A DNA stretch of 64,000 nt, taken from CAVSLM01 sp963728895 (GTDB taxonomy: Bacteria; Pseudomonadota; Gammaproteobacteria; JBBQDK01). A model generated the notes under the pieces. It saw only the letters and a list, made by a program, of their open reading frames with translations, was not told the origin of the DNA and did not search any database. This document shows positions 18,480 through 29,700 of this stretch, piece by piece. Within the stretch, counting starts at the first letter, position 1, and every line of letters starts with the position of its first letter. The position numbers were made by a program, and so were the translations under genes. Location: NCBI GenBank assembly GCA_963728895.1, contig CAVSLM010000002.1:1-64000 (forward strand), written 5' to 3'.

Positions 18480-19985
18480 ATGATCGCACATCCCCGCTCT
18501 CTTGCTCTTCTTCTGAGTGTCGGCGTCTTGACGGCCTGCGCCGTCGGCAACGACTACAGACCGCCCAAGATTGCGCTGTCGTCCACCTTCCTCGGGCAGG
18601 AGGGTATCGAGCGGCGGCCGGTTCAGCACAAGACAGACCTCACGATCTGGTGGTCCGCCTTCGACGATCCCCTGCTGACGCGCTTCGTAACCCTGGCACT
18701 CGAACAGAACCTGGACATCGCACAAGCGGCGGCGCGTGTCGCCCAGTCGCGTGCGTCATTGCGCTCCGCCGATGCGGCACTGCTTCCGGCGGCCAACGTG
18801 AGTGTAAGCGCCGCGCGAGGCTACCAGTCGGTCGAGACCCCGCTGGGGCAGGTGCTCAACGCCACACCCGGCTTCGATCGCAGCGGCAGCGCCTACGAGG
18901 CCAACCTCGGTGCGAGTTGGGAGATCGACCTGTTCGGCAGTCTGCGGCGCGGGCGGGAGACCGCGCGTGCCGAGTACGAGGCATCCGAAGCCAGCGCGGT
19001 GGCGACGCGATTGGCCGTAGCCGCGCAGACCGCGGACGTGTACGTCACGATCCGGGGCTTGCAGGCGCGCATCGCAATCGCCAGGCAGCAAGTGGAGACC
19101 CGCCGCCAGTTGCTCGCCATGGTCAGGCTCCAGTACGAAAAGGGGATCGCCGCCGAGCTCCAGATGAACCAGGCCGAGGGGTCGCTCACCCAGGCCGAGG
19201 CGCAGATCCCCGCCCTCGAAGCCGGCCTCGATACGGCGATGAACGCGCTGGACGTGCTGCTCGGGGTACAGCCGGGAACCTACCGCACGGAGCTTGCCCC
19301 GGTGGCGCCGGTCCCGGTCGCGCCGGGGCTGGCCGAGACCGGGACACCGGCCGAGATGATTCGGCGCAGGCCCGATCTCATCGTCGCCGAGCGGCGCCTT
19401 GCCGCGGCCAATGCGCGCATCGGCGTGGCGGTCTCGGAGTATTACCCCAAGTTCTCGCTCGCCGCCCTGCTGGGGAGCGCCACGGCAATCGCGAGCGGCA
19501 ACCTCTTCACCGGGGACGCCAGCCAGGCTCAGGGCGTCCTCGGACTGCGCTGGCGACTGTTCGACTTCGGCCGCGTCGACGCGCAGATCGCCGCCGCGCG
19601 TGGCCAGGAGGCCGAAGCCCTGGCGGCCTACCGGCTGGCCGTGTTGCGGGCGACCGAGGATGTCGAAAACGCCTTTTCCGCCCTCGTCAAACGCGAGGCC
19701 CAGGTCGGCATCCTGGCGCGGGGTGAATCGTCGCTCGCCCGTGCGCGCGAGAACTCGCTTGCCGCCTACCAGGGCGGCGTCGTCAGCCTGATCGAGGTGC
19801 TCGATGCCAACAGCAACCTGCTGCAGGCGCGCGATGCGAAGGCACAGGCGCAAACCGAGGTTGCGCGCGCCGCAATTGCCTCCTTCCGGGCGCTGGGGGG
19901 CGGATGGGATGCGCAGCATGCAAGTAGCAACCGCCTCTCCGGCGACCTTTCCACCAAAGACGTTTCCATCAACGACCGCAGGTAA
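18480..19985 (+). CDS. RND efflux outer-membrane lipoprotein (NodT/OprM family)
   Basis: 501 residues from the ATG at 18480, which has GAAGGA as ribosome site; an in-frame upstream start would spoil the signal peptide. The lipobox LTAC gives a lipidated Cys at about residue 20. The outer-membrane channel repeats are visible: SRASLRSADAALLPAANVSV and RPDLIVAERRLAAANARIGV, plus LRWRLFDFGRVDAQI and ENSLAAYQGGVVSLIEVLDA. It completes the tripartite pump with the divergent adaptor-RND gene. Confidence 0.92.
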   Translation: MIAHPRSLALLLSVGVLTACAVGNDYRPPKIALSSTFLGQEGIERRPVQHKTDLTIWWSAFDDPLLTRFVTLALEQNLDIAQAAARVAQSRASLRSADAALLPAANVSVSAARGYQSVETPLGQVLNATPGFDRSGSAYEANLGASWEIDLFGSLRRGRETARAEYEASEASAVATRLAVAAQTADVYVTIRGLQARIAIARQQVETRRQLLAMVRLQYEKGIAAELQMNQAEGSLTQAEAQIPALEAGLDTAMNALDVLLGVQPGTYRTELAPVAPVPVAPGLAETGTPAEMIRRRPDLIVAERRLAAANARIGVAVSEYYPKFSLAALLGSATAIASGNLFTGDASQAQGVLGLRWRLFDFGRVDAQIAAARGQEAEALAAYRLAVLRATEDVENAFSALVKREAQVGILARGESSLARARENSLAAYQGGVVSLIEVLDANSNLLQARDAKAQAQTEVARAAIASFRALGGGWDAQHASSNRLSGDLSTKDVSINDRR

Positions 19986-19990
19986 GCAAA

Positions 19991-20410
19991 ATGACCACAA
20001 CTGATGATCCATGGGTACTGGTCACGGGCGCATCGAGCGGCTTCGGCGAGGAATTCGCCCGCCAATATGCCGAGCAAGGCCACTCGCTGGTCCTGGTAGC
20101 GCGCCGGCTGGACCGGCTTCAAGCACTCGCCGAGACACTACGCGGGCAGTACCACATCGACGTCGTGGTGGAGCAGGTCGATCTCTCGGACATTTCGGCA
20201 GTCGTCCAACTGCATCGGCGCCTGCGCGAGCGAGGCATTGCGATCGACATCCTGATCAACAACGCCGGCCATGGATTGCAAGGCCCGTTCGTGGATAGCC
20301 AGCTGGACGCGGCGATGGCGATGGTGCAGCTGGATGTCGCGAGCCTGACCGCGGTCCCCACGTCTTTGCGCAAGACATGCGGGCACGAGGACACGGGAAG
20401 AGAGCCACAA
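19991..20410 (+). pseudogene. Short-chain dehydrogenase, truncated
   Basis: SDR N-terminal half: cofactor motif TGASSGFGEEFA, VEQVDLSD and the structural NNAGHG motif. After DVASLTAV an indel near 20357 hides the continuation HVFAQDMRARGHGK, and the gene then stops abruptly at about 20405 where recombinase sequence begins. The catalytic YxxxK region is absent, so the product is not an active SDR. It starts five bases after the efflux lipoprotein stop and was probably the last gene of that operon before the rearrangement. Confidence 0.8.
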
Positions 20411-20458
20411 CGCCCAATCAAGCACTGAAGCGAGCGACGGCGGGCTATCGAAGTCACG

Positions 20459-21431
20459 ATCAGCGCGTCTCGTGGTCGCCGTGTTCAGCAAGTTTGGCGA
20501 GCTCGGTAGTGTCCGCCAGACTCACCGGTGGTTTCACGAGGAGCGCATCGAGCTGCCGGTCAACAAAGCGCGCGGCGCTCGCTTTGAGTTGCTCTGGCAA
20601 CTGCCGACGATGAGCTCTGTCAACGACGTGCTGCACAATCCGCTCTACGCGGGTGCGTATGTATACGGGCGACGGCGAGGCGGTCAAACATCAGCGCAGC
20701 GCCCGGCCGCCTGAGGACGCCAGCGTCTTCATCCAAGCCCACCACGTCGGATGTATTGACTGGGACCCCTACCAGCGACACCAGGACGTCATGCGCAACA
20801 ATGGGGGTAACTTACATGAAGGACGACGCGTCGCTCGCAGTGCGGTGCGGGTGCGGTGCGGCCAGAGACTATTGAGCGGGTTGCTGAGGTGCGGGCGCAC
20901 GTTGCACATTCGTTACTGGGGCAAGAGTGGCACGGCAACGCGCTACCTGTGTAGCGGCGACTTTGCCACCGGTGGCGCGTACGGCCTCGGCTTCGGTGGC
21001 GCGACGAGATCGCGCGCGTGCTGAGCAAACTTGGGCGACGAACCGGCATGGGCAACCGCTGGACTCAATCGCGCGTTGCCTCGGTACGCCGTAAGTATCG
21101 TATCGCGACGCCTGATGCAGCGCAGATCAATCCAGACGTGTCGAACCTCGCGCAAGCCACGAGCTACAGCGGTGTCAAAGATACAACGCTGATGCGGCTC
21201 ATCAAGGCGGACATCCTCGCCGCAGAGCAGATCGCGCAGTATGCGCCGCTCGAGATCAAGCGCAGCGATCTGGACAGTGAGCCTGTCTCGCGTATCGTGA
21301 AGCACCTGACCCAAGTCGGGGAAGTCTTCGTCGACCAGCAGCGCAGCGCGCTCAGCCATGCGCCGCGCCCGACAGCTGTGCACCGCGCCGTGTTCAGGGC
21401 AAGTGCTTGGCGGTGGGAATGTAGCCAGTAA
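20459..21431 (+). pseudogene. Serine recombinase remnant (copy B)
   Basis: Carries the Recombinase domain (VFSKFGELGSVRQTHRWFHE; NDVLHNPLYAGAYVYGRR), a linker reading EDASVFIQAHHVGCIDWDPY, the zinc ribbon (LRCGRTLHIRYWGKSGTATR) and a C-terminal part (VLSKLGRRTGMGNRWTQSRV; APLEIKRSDLDSEPV). The serine catalytic domain is missing. A segment present in copy A after GFGGAT is deleted here, so neither copy is whole. Several frameshifts. Confidence 0.75.
20892..21006 (+). repeat. Direct repeat, copy B
   Basis: Near-identical to 13049-13180, lacking its 17-bp duplication. It encodes the zinc-ribbon part of the recombinase. Confidence 0.9.
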
Positions 21432-21448
21432 CCAGGTGCCGGGGGCGT

Positions 21449-21763
21449 CTATTCATGAGGACCATCGCAACCTTGGACATCGCGCTCGGTCAGGCCGAGC
21501 CGTACCTTTGCTTCGGCGAAGGGCACCTCTCTTCCGGCCTCGAGATCCGCCAATCCCATGACCACCGCCCGCATGAAATCGCGTTCCTCTTCGGCGGCCT
21601 CGTGGTCGTTTAGCGACTGGACCACGGCGACACCACGGCCGCGGCTCGTCAGCAGCGCTGGGCCATGCGCGTCTGTCGCATGCTTGATCACCCGCCCCGG
21701 ATTGACCTTGAGGTCGGTGAGCGGGACGACATCCTCGGAGAACTTCGTACTGATGGCTGCCAC
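21449..21763 (-). CDS. Phd/YefM-type antitoxin, toxin partner missing
   Basis: About 104 residues from a GTG at 21763: ISTKFSEDVVPLTDLKVNPG, then VIKHATDAHGPALLTSRGRG and VAVVQSLNDHEAAEEE, the typical Phd-fold DNA-binding domain, then a C-terminal toxin-binding tail. An ATG overlapping its end (MNRRPRHL) would start a ParE/RelE-like toxin, but that frame stops after 20 codons at the recombinase remnant. The toxin therefore seems to have been lost when the mobile DNA inserted. In an intact system the antitoxin would repress its own promoter. Confidence 0.7.
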   Translation of the reverse strand: MAAISTKFSEDVVPLTDLKVNPGRVIKHATDAHGPALLTSRGRGVAVVQSLNDHEAAEEERDFMRAVVMGLADLEAGREVPFAEAKVRLGLTERDVQGCDGPHE

Positions 21764-22151
21764 CTCGGAACCTGAGAACTGGTCGGATATTAGCACCTGT
21801 TGAACAGGATATTCGAGACGGACAAGCCTGTAAGCTGGATTACCTGTGCCTAGCGGAAACATCGTACGGATTGATACCGTTGACTTCCATGAGTACCACC
21901 GCACGGCCTGAGAATGCCAGCTTCCGTCCCCGAACCCCGACCGCATCGGCGCGGACAACGGGGCAATTCGAGAGCTGAGCCGACCGGGAGAGCCCATGGC
22001 CCCTCTCCGCTCCGCCGATCGGAAGCCGCGCGCCACCTGGAACCACCGATCTAGCCCTCTTCCAATTGGTCACTGCCGGAGCCAACATGCGCCAAACGAA
22101 CCGGATTAGACTTCCGGTAACCACGGGCAGAGTGCGCAGGGAGAAGGAACG
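21764..22151. other. Gene-free stretch
   Basis: No supported gene. It probably carries the divergent promoters for the antitoxin (minus) and the three-gene cassette (plus). AGAAGGAAC just before 22152 is the ribosome site of the latter. Confidence 0.45.
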
Positions 22152-22550
22152 TTGACAAGGAAGCCTTGCGCCAAAGCGGATCCGATCGAGCAGGAGATCG
22201 AGCTGGCGCTCGACCCCGGCGCCTTCATCCCCGACCGCGCCTCCTTCTCCTTCGTGAGCGACCTCGACGAGGTTGCGCTCAAGATCGCCAAGCTCACGGC
22301 GAACGAGCCGTCCCGCGCGGTCACCTTGTGCGAGACATTCCTCGCCGCGTGCTACGCCAAGATCGAGGAGCTCGACGATTCGAGCGGTCGCTTCGGCCAG
22401 TTCGTCGCCGAGCTGTACTGTGGCTGGATCGAGGCCGGCCAGGCGGAAGGCGCGATGCTCTGGCTCAACCCCTCGGACAACCAGGGCGTGCACTTCCTGA
22501 TCGACGAGGTGCGGGCAAAGACCGCCTGGGAGGACCGGCAGGAGAACTGA
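22152..22550 (+). CDS. Hypothetical protein, alpha-helical repeat-like
   Basis: 132 residues from a TTG with ribosome site AGAAGGAAC. The sequence (FSFVSDLDEVALKIAKLTA; AVTLCETFLAACYAKIEELD) looks like helical repeat pairs and resembles the N-terminal region of DUF6880-type proteins, but is much shorter. It is separated by four bases from the next gene, so they are one transcription unit. Function unknown. Confidence 0.6.
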   Translation: MTRKPCAKADPIEQEIELALDPGAFIPDRASFSFVSDLDEVALKIAKLTANEPSRAVTLCETFLAACYAKIEELDDSSGRFGQFVAELYCGWIEAGQAEGAMLWLNPSDNQGVHFLIDEVRAKTAWEDRQEN

Positions 22551-22554
22551 AACC

Positions 22555-23693
22555 ATGAGCGAGTACCAGTACTACGAGTTTCAGGCGATCGACCGGCCGC
22601 TCACGGCCCGGGAAATGGCCGAGCTGCGATCGTACTCGACGCGAGCGCGCATCACGCCGACGAGCTTCGTCAACGACTACGCCTGGGGCAGCTTCAAGGG
22701 CAATGAGGACGCGTGGATGTCGAAGTACTTCGACGCGTTCCTCTACCTCGCAAACTGGGGCACGCATGTCCTGAAGCTCCGTCTGCCATCCCGCCTTCTC
22801 GACTCGACAACCGCCAGGGCGTACTGCGGTAGCGACAGCGCCTTCGTCGGCGAGAAGTCAGGCAAGGTCATCCTCTCCTTCGTGTCCGAGGACGAGGAAG
22901 GCGGCGACTGGGTCGTGGGTGAAGGTTACCTCTCCTCGCTGATCTCGGTACGGGCGGAGCTTGCGCGCGGCGACCTGCGGGCGCTATACCTCGGTTGGCT
23001 CCTTCGTGCTCAAGCCGGAGAGCTCGACGACGGGGACCCGGAGCCGCCCGTGCCGCCCGGCCTCGGGCAGCTCAGCGCCTCCCTGAAAAGCCTGGCTGAG
23101 TTCCTGCGCATCGACGGCGATCTGCTGCATGTGCCGCTGAGGACAGCCCGCCGCTTGCGGGCGTAGGAATCGACCGCGCTGAGCTCCGCGTCTGGATCGG
23201 CAAGCTCGCGACCAAGGAGAAGGACGAGCTCATCACGAACCTCATGGTGGATGCCGACCACGCCCAGGTCGCGGAGTTGCTGCAGCGGTTCCTGAAGCAG
23301 CGCGCCGCCGGCGACAGTGGCTCTGTGACAACGGAAAGAACCGTGGGCCAGCTTCTCCAGGCAGCCGAAGTGTACGCGACGCAGAGAATGCGCATCGAAG
23401 CCCAGAAACACGCCAAGGAAAAGGCACGACGCGAGCGCGAGGCAGCGATTGCCCGGGAGAAGCACCTCGACAGCCTCGTCGGTCGCGAGACCAGGCTATG
23501 GTCCGAGATCGACGGCCTCGTCGCCACGAAACAGCCCAAGAGCTACGACCAGGCAGTGCAGCTGCTGGTCGACCTGCGTGGCCTGGACGCCCGCGGCAAG
23601 GCCGGCGACTTCCCGCTGCGCATCGAGGCGCTGCGGAAAGCGCACGCGCACAAGCCCTCCTTCATCGAGCGGCTCAGGAAAGCAAGGCGGTGA
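22555..23693 (+). CDS. Conserved hypothetical protein (one frameshift)
   Basis: About 378 residues. It begins MSEYQYYEFQAIDRPLTARE and continues ITPTSFVNDYAWGSFKGNED and YLANWGTHVLKLRLPSRLLD, a conserved protein of unknown function that I recognise from proteobacteria and actinobacteria. The C-terminal third is charged and coiled-coil-like (AKEKARREREAAIAREK) and ends with PKSYDQAVQLLVDLRGL. One shift near 23135 splits it. ATG at 22555; its stop overlaps the next start (TGATG). Often near SWIM zinc-finger genes elsewhere, not seen here. Confidence 0.7.
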
Positions 23694-24337
23694 TGGCCAC
23701 GCGCAGGCCCAGGAAACCGGCGGCGCCACCCGGTGGGCATCGCTCCAAACCCAAGGCCCGCCCGACGAACTTCTTGGCCAAGATGGCTCCGAGCGAGCTG
23801 GCCACGGTCCTGCATATCCTGCTGACGAAGTATCCGGACCTTCGTTCGGAGGCCGAGTCGATCGCCGTCGAGATGGTCTCGTCACCTTCCGTCGAGCATA
23901 TAGCCGAGAACGTGCTCGACGCGGTCACATCGCTGGACATCGATTCCTTTCACCGGCATGCCGGCAAACAGTCGTGGGGCTACGTGGAGCCGACAGAAGC
24001 CGCATGGGAGTTGCTTGGTGAAGCCGTCGAGGACATCATCACCGACATGAAGCGCCGCATGGATCTTGGCTTGCACGAAGCAGCCCAGGCGATCTGCTGC
24101 GGTGTCGTGCTCGGCCTGCACAAGGCGAGCGGGGTCGAGGCAGAAGGCCCCCTGAGCTGGTCCCCTGACTTCCCAGCCGAAGAGGCCTGCCATGCGGTCG
24201 CGGAACTGATCGGGGCATCTCCCGCGAAGGACCGCCGCGCAGTTCGCGACCGCCTCATCGAGGTCCTTGGCAAGCTGGTGCCGGCCTGGGACGAGATGAT
24301 CGCGCGAGCTGCCGATCGCGCGCTGAACAACCGGTGA
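23693..24337 (+). CDS. Hypothetical protein, third gene of the cassette
   Basis: 214 residues starting MATRRPRKPAAPPGG, a basic N-terminus of about 35 residues, then a helical body (LATVLHILLTKYPDLRSEAE; ITDMKRRMDLGLHEAAQAIC). No catalytic motif or membrane segment seen. Its start overlaps the previous stop, so it is translated with the MSEYQYYEF-type gene. It lies 276 bp upstream of jetA and in the same direction. Confidence 0.65.
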   Translation: MATRRPRKPAAPPGGHRSKPKARPTNFLAKMAPSELATVLHILLTKYPDLRSEAESIAVEMVSSPSVEHIAENVLDAVTSLDIDSFHRHAGKQSWGYVEPTEAAWELLGEAVEDIITDMKRRMDLGLHEAAQAICCGVVLGLHKASGVEAEGPLSWSPDFPAEEACHAVAELIGASPAKDRRAVRDRLIEVLGKLVPAWDEMIARAADRALNNR

Positions 24338-24613
24338 TAACACCACGCGCACGACTCACATCGTGGCCGCGGATAAAGCGAAGCGGAGAGGCTCGGCACC
24401 GGTGACGGGATTCAGTGAGTGGCGTGGAGAGGGACCAGAATGCATACTATCGAACCAAACCTGACTTATTGCTTTCTTCCTGCGCCCCCCATCGGCGGCC
24501 GTGGCGTGCACCATGGACGAAACCCGGTCATCGGCGGGAACATGCGCTAGTCTGACGAAACGCTCCCTCAAATCGCGACCGCGCCGCTGCAACTGCATTC
24601 AGGTTCTCACGTC

Positions 24614-26085
24614 TTGACCCTCGACTACGCGACTCTCGATGCCCTGCGCAGCCACCATCCCGCGTGGCGCTTGCTGCGCTCGGATCACGCGCCGCTGGTG
24701 GCGGGCTTTCTGCACCGGGTGTTCGTCGCGCCCAATGTCCGCGGTGATGGCGCAGGCCGATCTGGCGGAGGCACTGGAAGACGAGCTTTACGCCTTGCGC
24801 GAACGACTGGGCGCGGACGCGCTTTCCGAAACCGGCGCTCGAGTACCTGAACGACTGGGCGGGCACTGAAAAGGGCTGGCTGCGCAAGTTCTACCGGCAG
24901 GGATCGGACGAACCGCATTTCGACCTGACGCCGGCCGACCGAGAAGGCGATCGCCTGGCTCGGCACACTGACCGAGCGCAGCTTCGTCGGCACCGAGTCG
25001 CGCCTGCTGACGCTGTTCGAGCTGCTCAAGCAGATGAGCGAGGGCAGCGAGACCGACCCCGACAAACGCGATTGCCGAGCTGCGCAGGCGGCGCGACGAG
25101 CTCGATGCCGAGATCGAGCGCGTGTACTGGCCGGTGATGTCCCGCTGCTGGATGACACGGCGCTCAAGGACCGCTTCCAGCAGTTCATCCAGCTGGCGCG
25201 CGAGCTGCTGACCGACTTTCGCGAGGTGGAGCATAACTTCCGCGTGCTGGACCGGCGCGTGCGCGAGCGCATTGCGCTGTGGGAGGGCGGCAAAGGCGAG
25301 CTGCTGGAGGAGATCATGGGCGAGCGCGATGCGATTGCCGATTCCGATCAGGGCCGCAGCTTTCGCGCATTCTGGGATTTCCTGATGTCCAGCCGCCGGC
25401 AGGAAGAGCTTTCCGAGCTGCTGGAACGGGTGCTGGCCCTGCCGCCGGTGGCCGAACTCAAGCCCGATGCCCGCACCCGGCGTGTACATTACGACTGGCT
25501 GGAGGCCGGCGAGCACACCCAGCGCACCGTGGCGCAGCTCTCGCAGCAGCTGCGCCGCTTTCTCGACGATCAGGCCTGGCTGGAGAACCGCCGCATCATG
25601 GATATTCTGCACGGCATCGAGAGCAGGGCGCTGGCCGTGCGCGAGTGCGCCGCCGCCGGGTGATGTGACGAGCATCGCGGACACCGGCCGCCGATATCGA
25701 ACTGCCGATGGAGCGGCCGCTGTACACCCCGGCCCTCAAGCCTGCGCATCGCGCAGATCGAGCTGGAGGCGGGCGAGGCCGACGTGGATGCCGCCGCGCT
25801 TTATTCGCAGGTCGGTGATCGACAAGGCGGAGCTGGCCCGGCAACATTCGCCATGCCCTGCAGGAGCGCGCGCAGATCACCCTGCGTGAACTGTGCTGAA
25901 GCTGCAGCCACTGCAGCAGGGCCTGGCGGAGCTGGTGGCCTATCTGCAGCTCGGCGAGCGAGGACTTTCAGCACGCGTCGGTGGATGAGGACGCGTCCGA
26001 GAGTCATTCTCTGGCGGGGCCTGAGCCGGACGGCGCGAATACTACCGACGCGGCGCGGCTGCCGCGCGTGATCTTCGTACGATGA
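24614..26085 (+). CDS. jetA: Wadjet subunit JetA (DUF3375), frameshifted
   Basis: About 480 residues once joined; the kleisin-like subunit of the SMC-type Wadjet complex that recognises and cleaves invading circular plasmids. It starts with TTG: LDYATLDALRSHHPAWRLLR, ALVAGFLHRVF-like sequence and then LNDWAGTEKGWLRKFYRQGS, DEPHFDLTPA, AIAWLGTLTERSFVGTESRL and ELLTDFREVEHNFRVLDR, all hallmarks of DUF3375. At least ten insertions of 1-2 nt (near 24742, 24822, 24935, 25070, 25125, 25661, 25689, 25741, 25813, 25841) break the frame; removing them restores the protein. Stop overlaps the jetB start (ATGA). Confidence 0.86.
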
Positions 26086-26728
26086 GCATGCGAACCGTGA
26101 AGCCTGCGGTCGCCGGCACAGCGCACGATCTGTCGGTCCCTGGTGATTCCCTGCTCAAGGGTGTGCTCTACCAGGAAGCCGATGCCAGGCCAGTGGAACG
26201 CCCTGCTCGATCTGCAGGCCGCGGGTGCGCGACTATGTGGCGGTGCTGGGCCTGGAGCTGGTGCTGGACGAGGCCGAGGGCTATGCCTTCCTGCGTTCGC
26301 GGCCAGGAAGACGAAGAGATGCGGCACCCAAGTTGCCGCGCCTGGTGGCGCGACGGCCGCTGTCGTTTCCGGTGAGCCTGCTGCTGGCGCTGCTGCGCAA
26401 GAAGCTGGCCGAGTTCGATGCCGGTGGCGGCAGACTGACCGCGGCTGGTGCTGTCGCGTGATGAGATCGTCGAGCTGGTGCGCGTGTTTCTGCCCGACAC
26501 CAGCAACGAGGCCCGGTTGATGGACCAGGTGGAGACGCATCTCAACAAGATCGTCGAGCTGGGATTTCTGCGCCGGCTGAAGTCCTCAGCGCGGGGCAGG
26601 CGCCGACGGTATTCGAGGTACGGCGCATCCTCAAGGCCTTCGTCGATGCGCAGTGGCTGGCCGATTTCGATGCGCGCCTGGCGGCCTATCAGGCCAACTT
26701 CGGCGAGCACGGGAGGCGCGGACGATGA
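26082..26728 (+). CDS. jetB: Wadjet subunit JetB (DUF4194), frameshifted
   Basis: About 210 residues; the KITE-type, winged-helix accessory subunit. Recognisable blocks: DSLLKGVLYQEADAR, VRDYVAVLGLELVLDEAEGY, RRPLSFPVSLLLALLRKKLA, SRDEIVELVRVFLPDTSNEA and QVETHLNKIVELGFLRRL. Several small insertions (near 26187, 26222, 26305, 26445 and 26590) interrupt it. ATG overlaps the jetA stop; its TGA overlaps the jetC ATG. The fully coupled order A-B-C is diagnostic for Wadjet type I. Confidence 0.84.
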
Positions 26729-29700
26729 CTGAATCACTGCAAACACTGGGACTGGACTTTCGTGGCCGACGATACACTGTCGGGCTTTCGCCTGCAGCGA
26801 CTGGAGGTCTTCAACTGGGGTACCTTCGACGGGCGCGTCTGGACCCTGCAGCTCGACGGCAGGAATGCGCTGCTGACCGGCGATATCGGCTCGGGCAAAT
26901 CGACCCTGGTCGATGCCGTCACGACCCTGCTGGTGCCCGCCCAGCGCGTCGCCTACAACAAGGCCGCCGGCGCCGACAGCCGGGAACGCACGCTGCGCTC
27001 CTACGTGCTCGGCTACTACAAGTCCGAACGCAATGAAGTCAGCGGCGCCGCCAAGCCCGTCGCCCTGCGCGACCACAACAGCTACTCCGTCATCCTCGGC
27101 GTGTTTCACAACGCGGGCTATCGACCAGACGGTGACCCTGGCGCAGGTGTTCTGGATGAAGGATGCGCAGGGGCAGCCGGCGCGCTTCTTCGTCGGCGCC
27201 GAGCGGGATCTTGCCATCGCCAGCGACTTTGCCGGCTTCGGCACCGACATCGCCCACGCTGCGCAAGAAGCTTCGCAGCGTCGGCGCGGAGATCGAGTGT
27301 TCGACAGCTTCCCGCCCTACGGAGCCTGGTTCCGGCGCCGTTTCGGCATCGAGAACGAACAGGCCCTGGAGCTGTTCCACCAGACCGTGTCGATGAAGTC
27401 GGTGGGCAACCTGACCGAGTTCGTGCGCAGCCACATGCTTGAGCCTTTCGACGTGGCGCCGCGCATCACGCGCCTTGATCGCACATTTCGATGATCTGAA
27501 CCGGGCGCATGAAGCGGTGCTCAAGGCCAAGCGGCAGATCGAGATGCTGACGCCGCTGGTGGCCGACTGTGACCGCATCACAGCGAGCTGGCACGGCCGA
27601 GATGGAGCACCTGCGCGCCTGCCGCGAGGCGCTGCGGCCCGTACTTCGCCGCGACTCAAGCTCGAGCTGCTGGAGCAGCGGATCTGCAGCTTCTGGCCGA
27701 GGAATGGGTGCAGAATCGCAGGCGCAGATGCACCGGCGCGACGCGCAGCGCGATCATGCAGCGCGACGAGGTGCGAGAGCTCAAGCAGAGCATCGCCGAC
27801 AACGGCGGCGACCGGCTGGAACAGTCTCGCCGTCGAGATCCGCGAGCAAGGACGCGGAGCGCGAGCGCAGGAAACTGCGCAGGCCGAGCGCTACGCCGAA
27901 CTGGTGCGCTGCCGCCGGCGAGCCAGCCCGCCGCCGACGAGGCAGGCCTTCCTGCGCTCAGCGCAAGGCGTTACCAGCGCAGCTGGAGCACTGGCGCCAG
28001 GCGCGAGGCCGAGCTGCAGAACGCGCCTGACCGAACAGGGCGTGGAACTTGCGTCAGGGCAAGCAGCGAGCACGACGCAGCTCACGGCCGAGATCGACAG
28101 CCTGAAGGCCCGGCGCAGCAATATCCCCGCCGAGCAGGTCCGCATGCGCGCAGCCCTGTGCAGCGCGCTGGGTCTGGCCGAAGCTGACATGCCCTTCGCC
28201 GGCGAACTGATCCAGGTGCGCGAGGAGGAGCGGGACTGGGAAGGGGCGGCCGAGCGCCTGTTGCGCAACTTCGGCCTGTCGCTGCTGGTGCCGGAAGCCC
28301 ACTACCAGACGTGGCCGGACTGGGTGGATCGCACCCATCTGCGCGGCCGTCTGGTCTATTTCCGGGTGCGCCGAGGCCGCCGCGGCGAACTGCCCGACCT
28401 GCATCCGCGACTCGCTGGTGCGCAAGCTCGCGATCAAGCCCGATTCGCCGTTCTACGACTGGCTGGAACGCGAGCTGGCGCACCGCTTCGACGTCGCCTG
28501 CTGCGCAGACCGGCGAGCAGTTCCGCCGCGAGACCCGGGCCATCACGCGGGCCGGGCAGATCAAAGCCCCCGGCGAGCGCCACGAGAAGGATGACCGCCA
28601 CCGCTCGATGACCGCAGCCGCTACGTGCTGGGCTGGACCAATGCGGCCAAGATCGCCGCGCTGCGAGGCACAAGCGCGGCAGCTGGAGACGCGGCTGGGC
28701 GAGCTCGGCAGCGCGCATCGCCGCAGGCTGCAGAGCCGAGCAGGCGAACCTGCGCCGAACGGCTCGAGAGCTCTGCTCAAGCTCGATGAGTATCGCCGAT
28801 TTCCGCGGAGCTGGACTGGCAGCTCGCTGGCCGCCGAGATCGCGCGGCTGGAGCGAGGAGCGACGCAGCTGGAGACGGCCTCCGACGTGCTGCGGGAGCT
28901 GACCGGCGCAGCTGCAGAAGCGCTGGAACAGACCTGGCAGACGACCGAAGCAGCGAGCTCGACGGCACGCAGGCCGAGCGGCGCCAGGACCGAGCAGAAA
29001 CGGGAGGATGCCGCAGGCGCTGCGGCAGCAGACCGCAGGCGTTGCTGCGATACGACGCTGCGCGGCATGACGATCGCATTTCGCGCGGCTGGAAGCGCTG
29101 CGCGCGCGAGGCGCTGGGCGAGCATCAGCTCACGGTGGAGTCCTGCGACAACCGCGAGCGCGACATGCGCGAATGGCTGCAGGCGCGGCATCGACGCCGA
29201 GGAGCAAGCGGCTCAAACGGCTGGGCGAGAAGATCATCCAGCGCCATGACCGAATACAAGGAAGACTTCCGGCTGGAAACGGCGGAGGTCGATGCCAGCA
29301 TCGCGGCGGCCGCCGAGTACCGCGCCATGCTCGACGCGCTGCAGGCCGACGACCTGCCGCGCTTCGAGGCGCGCTTCAAGGAACTGCTGAACGAGAACAC
29401 CATCCGCGAGGTCGCCAACTTTCAGTCGCAGCTGGCCCGCGAGCGCGAAGACAATCAAGGAGCGCATCGCGCGCATCAACGAGTCGCTGACGCAGATCGA
29501 CTACAACCCGGCACGCTATATCGTGCTCGAGCCCCAGCCGAGCGCCGGATGCCGAGATTCGCGACTTCCAGACCGAGTTGCGCGCCTGCACCGAGGGCGC
29601 GCTCACCGGTTCCGACGATGCCCAGTATTCGGAGGCCAAGTTCCTGCAGGTCAAGCACATCATCGAGCGCTTTCGCGGCCGCGAGGGGCTGACCGAGTCA

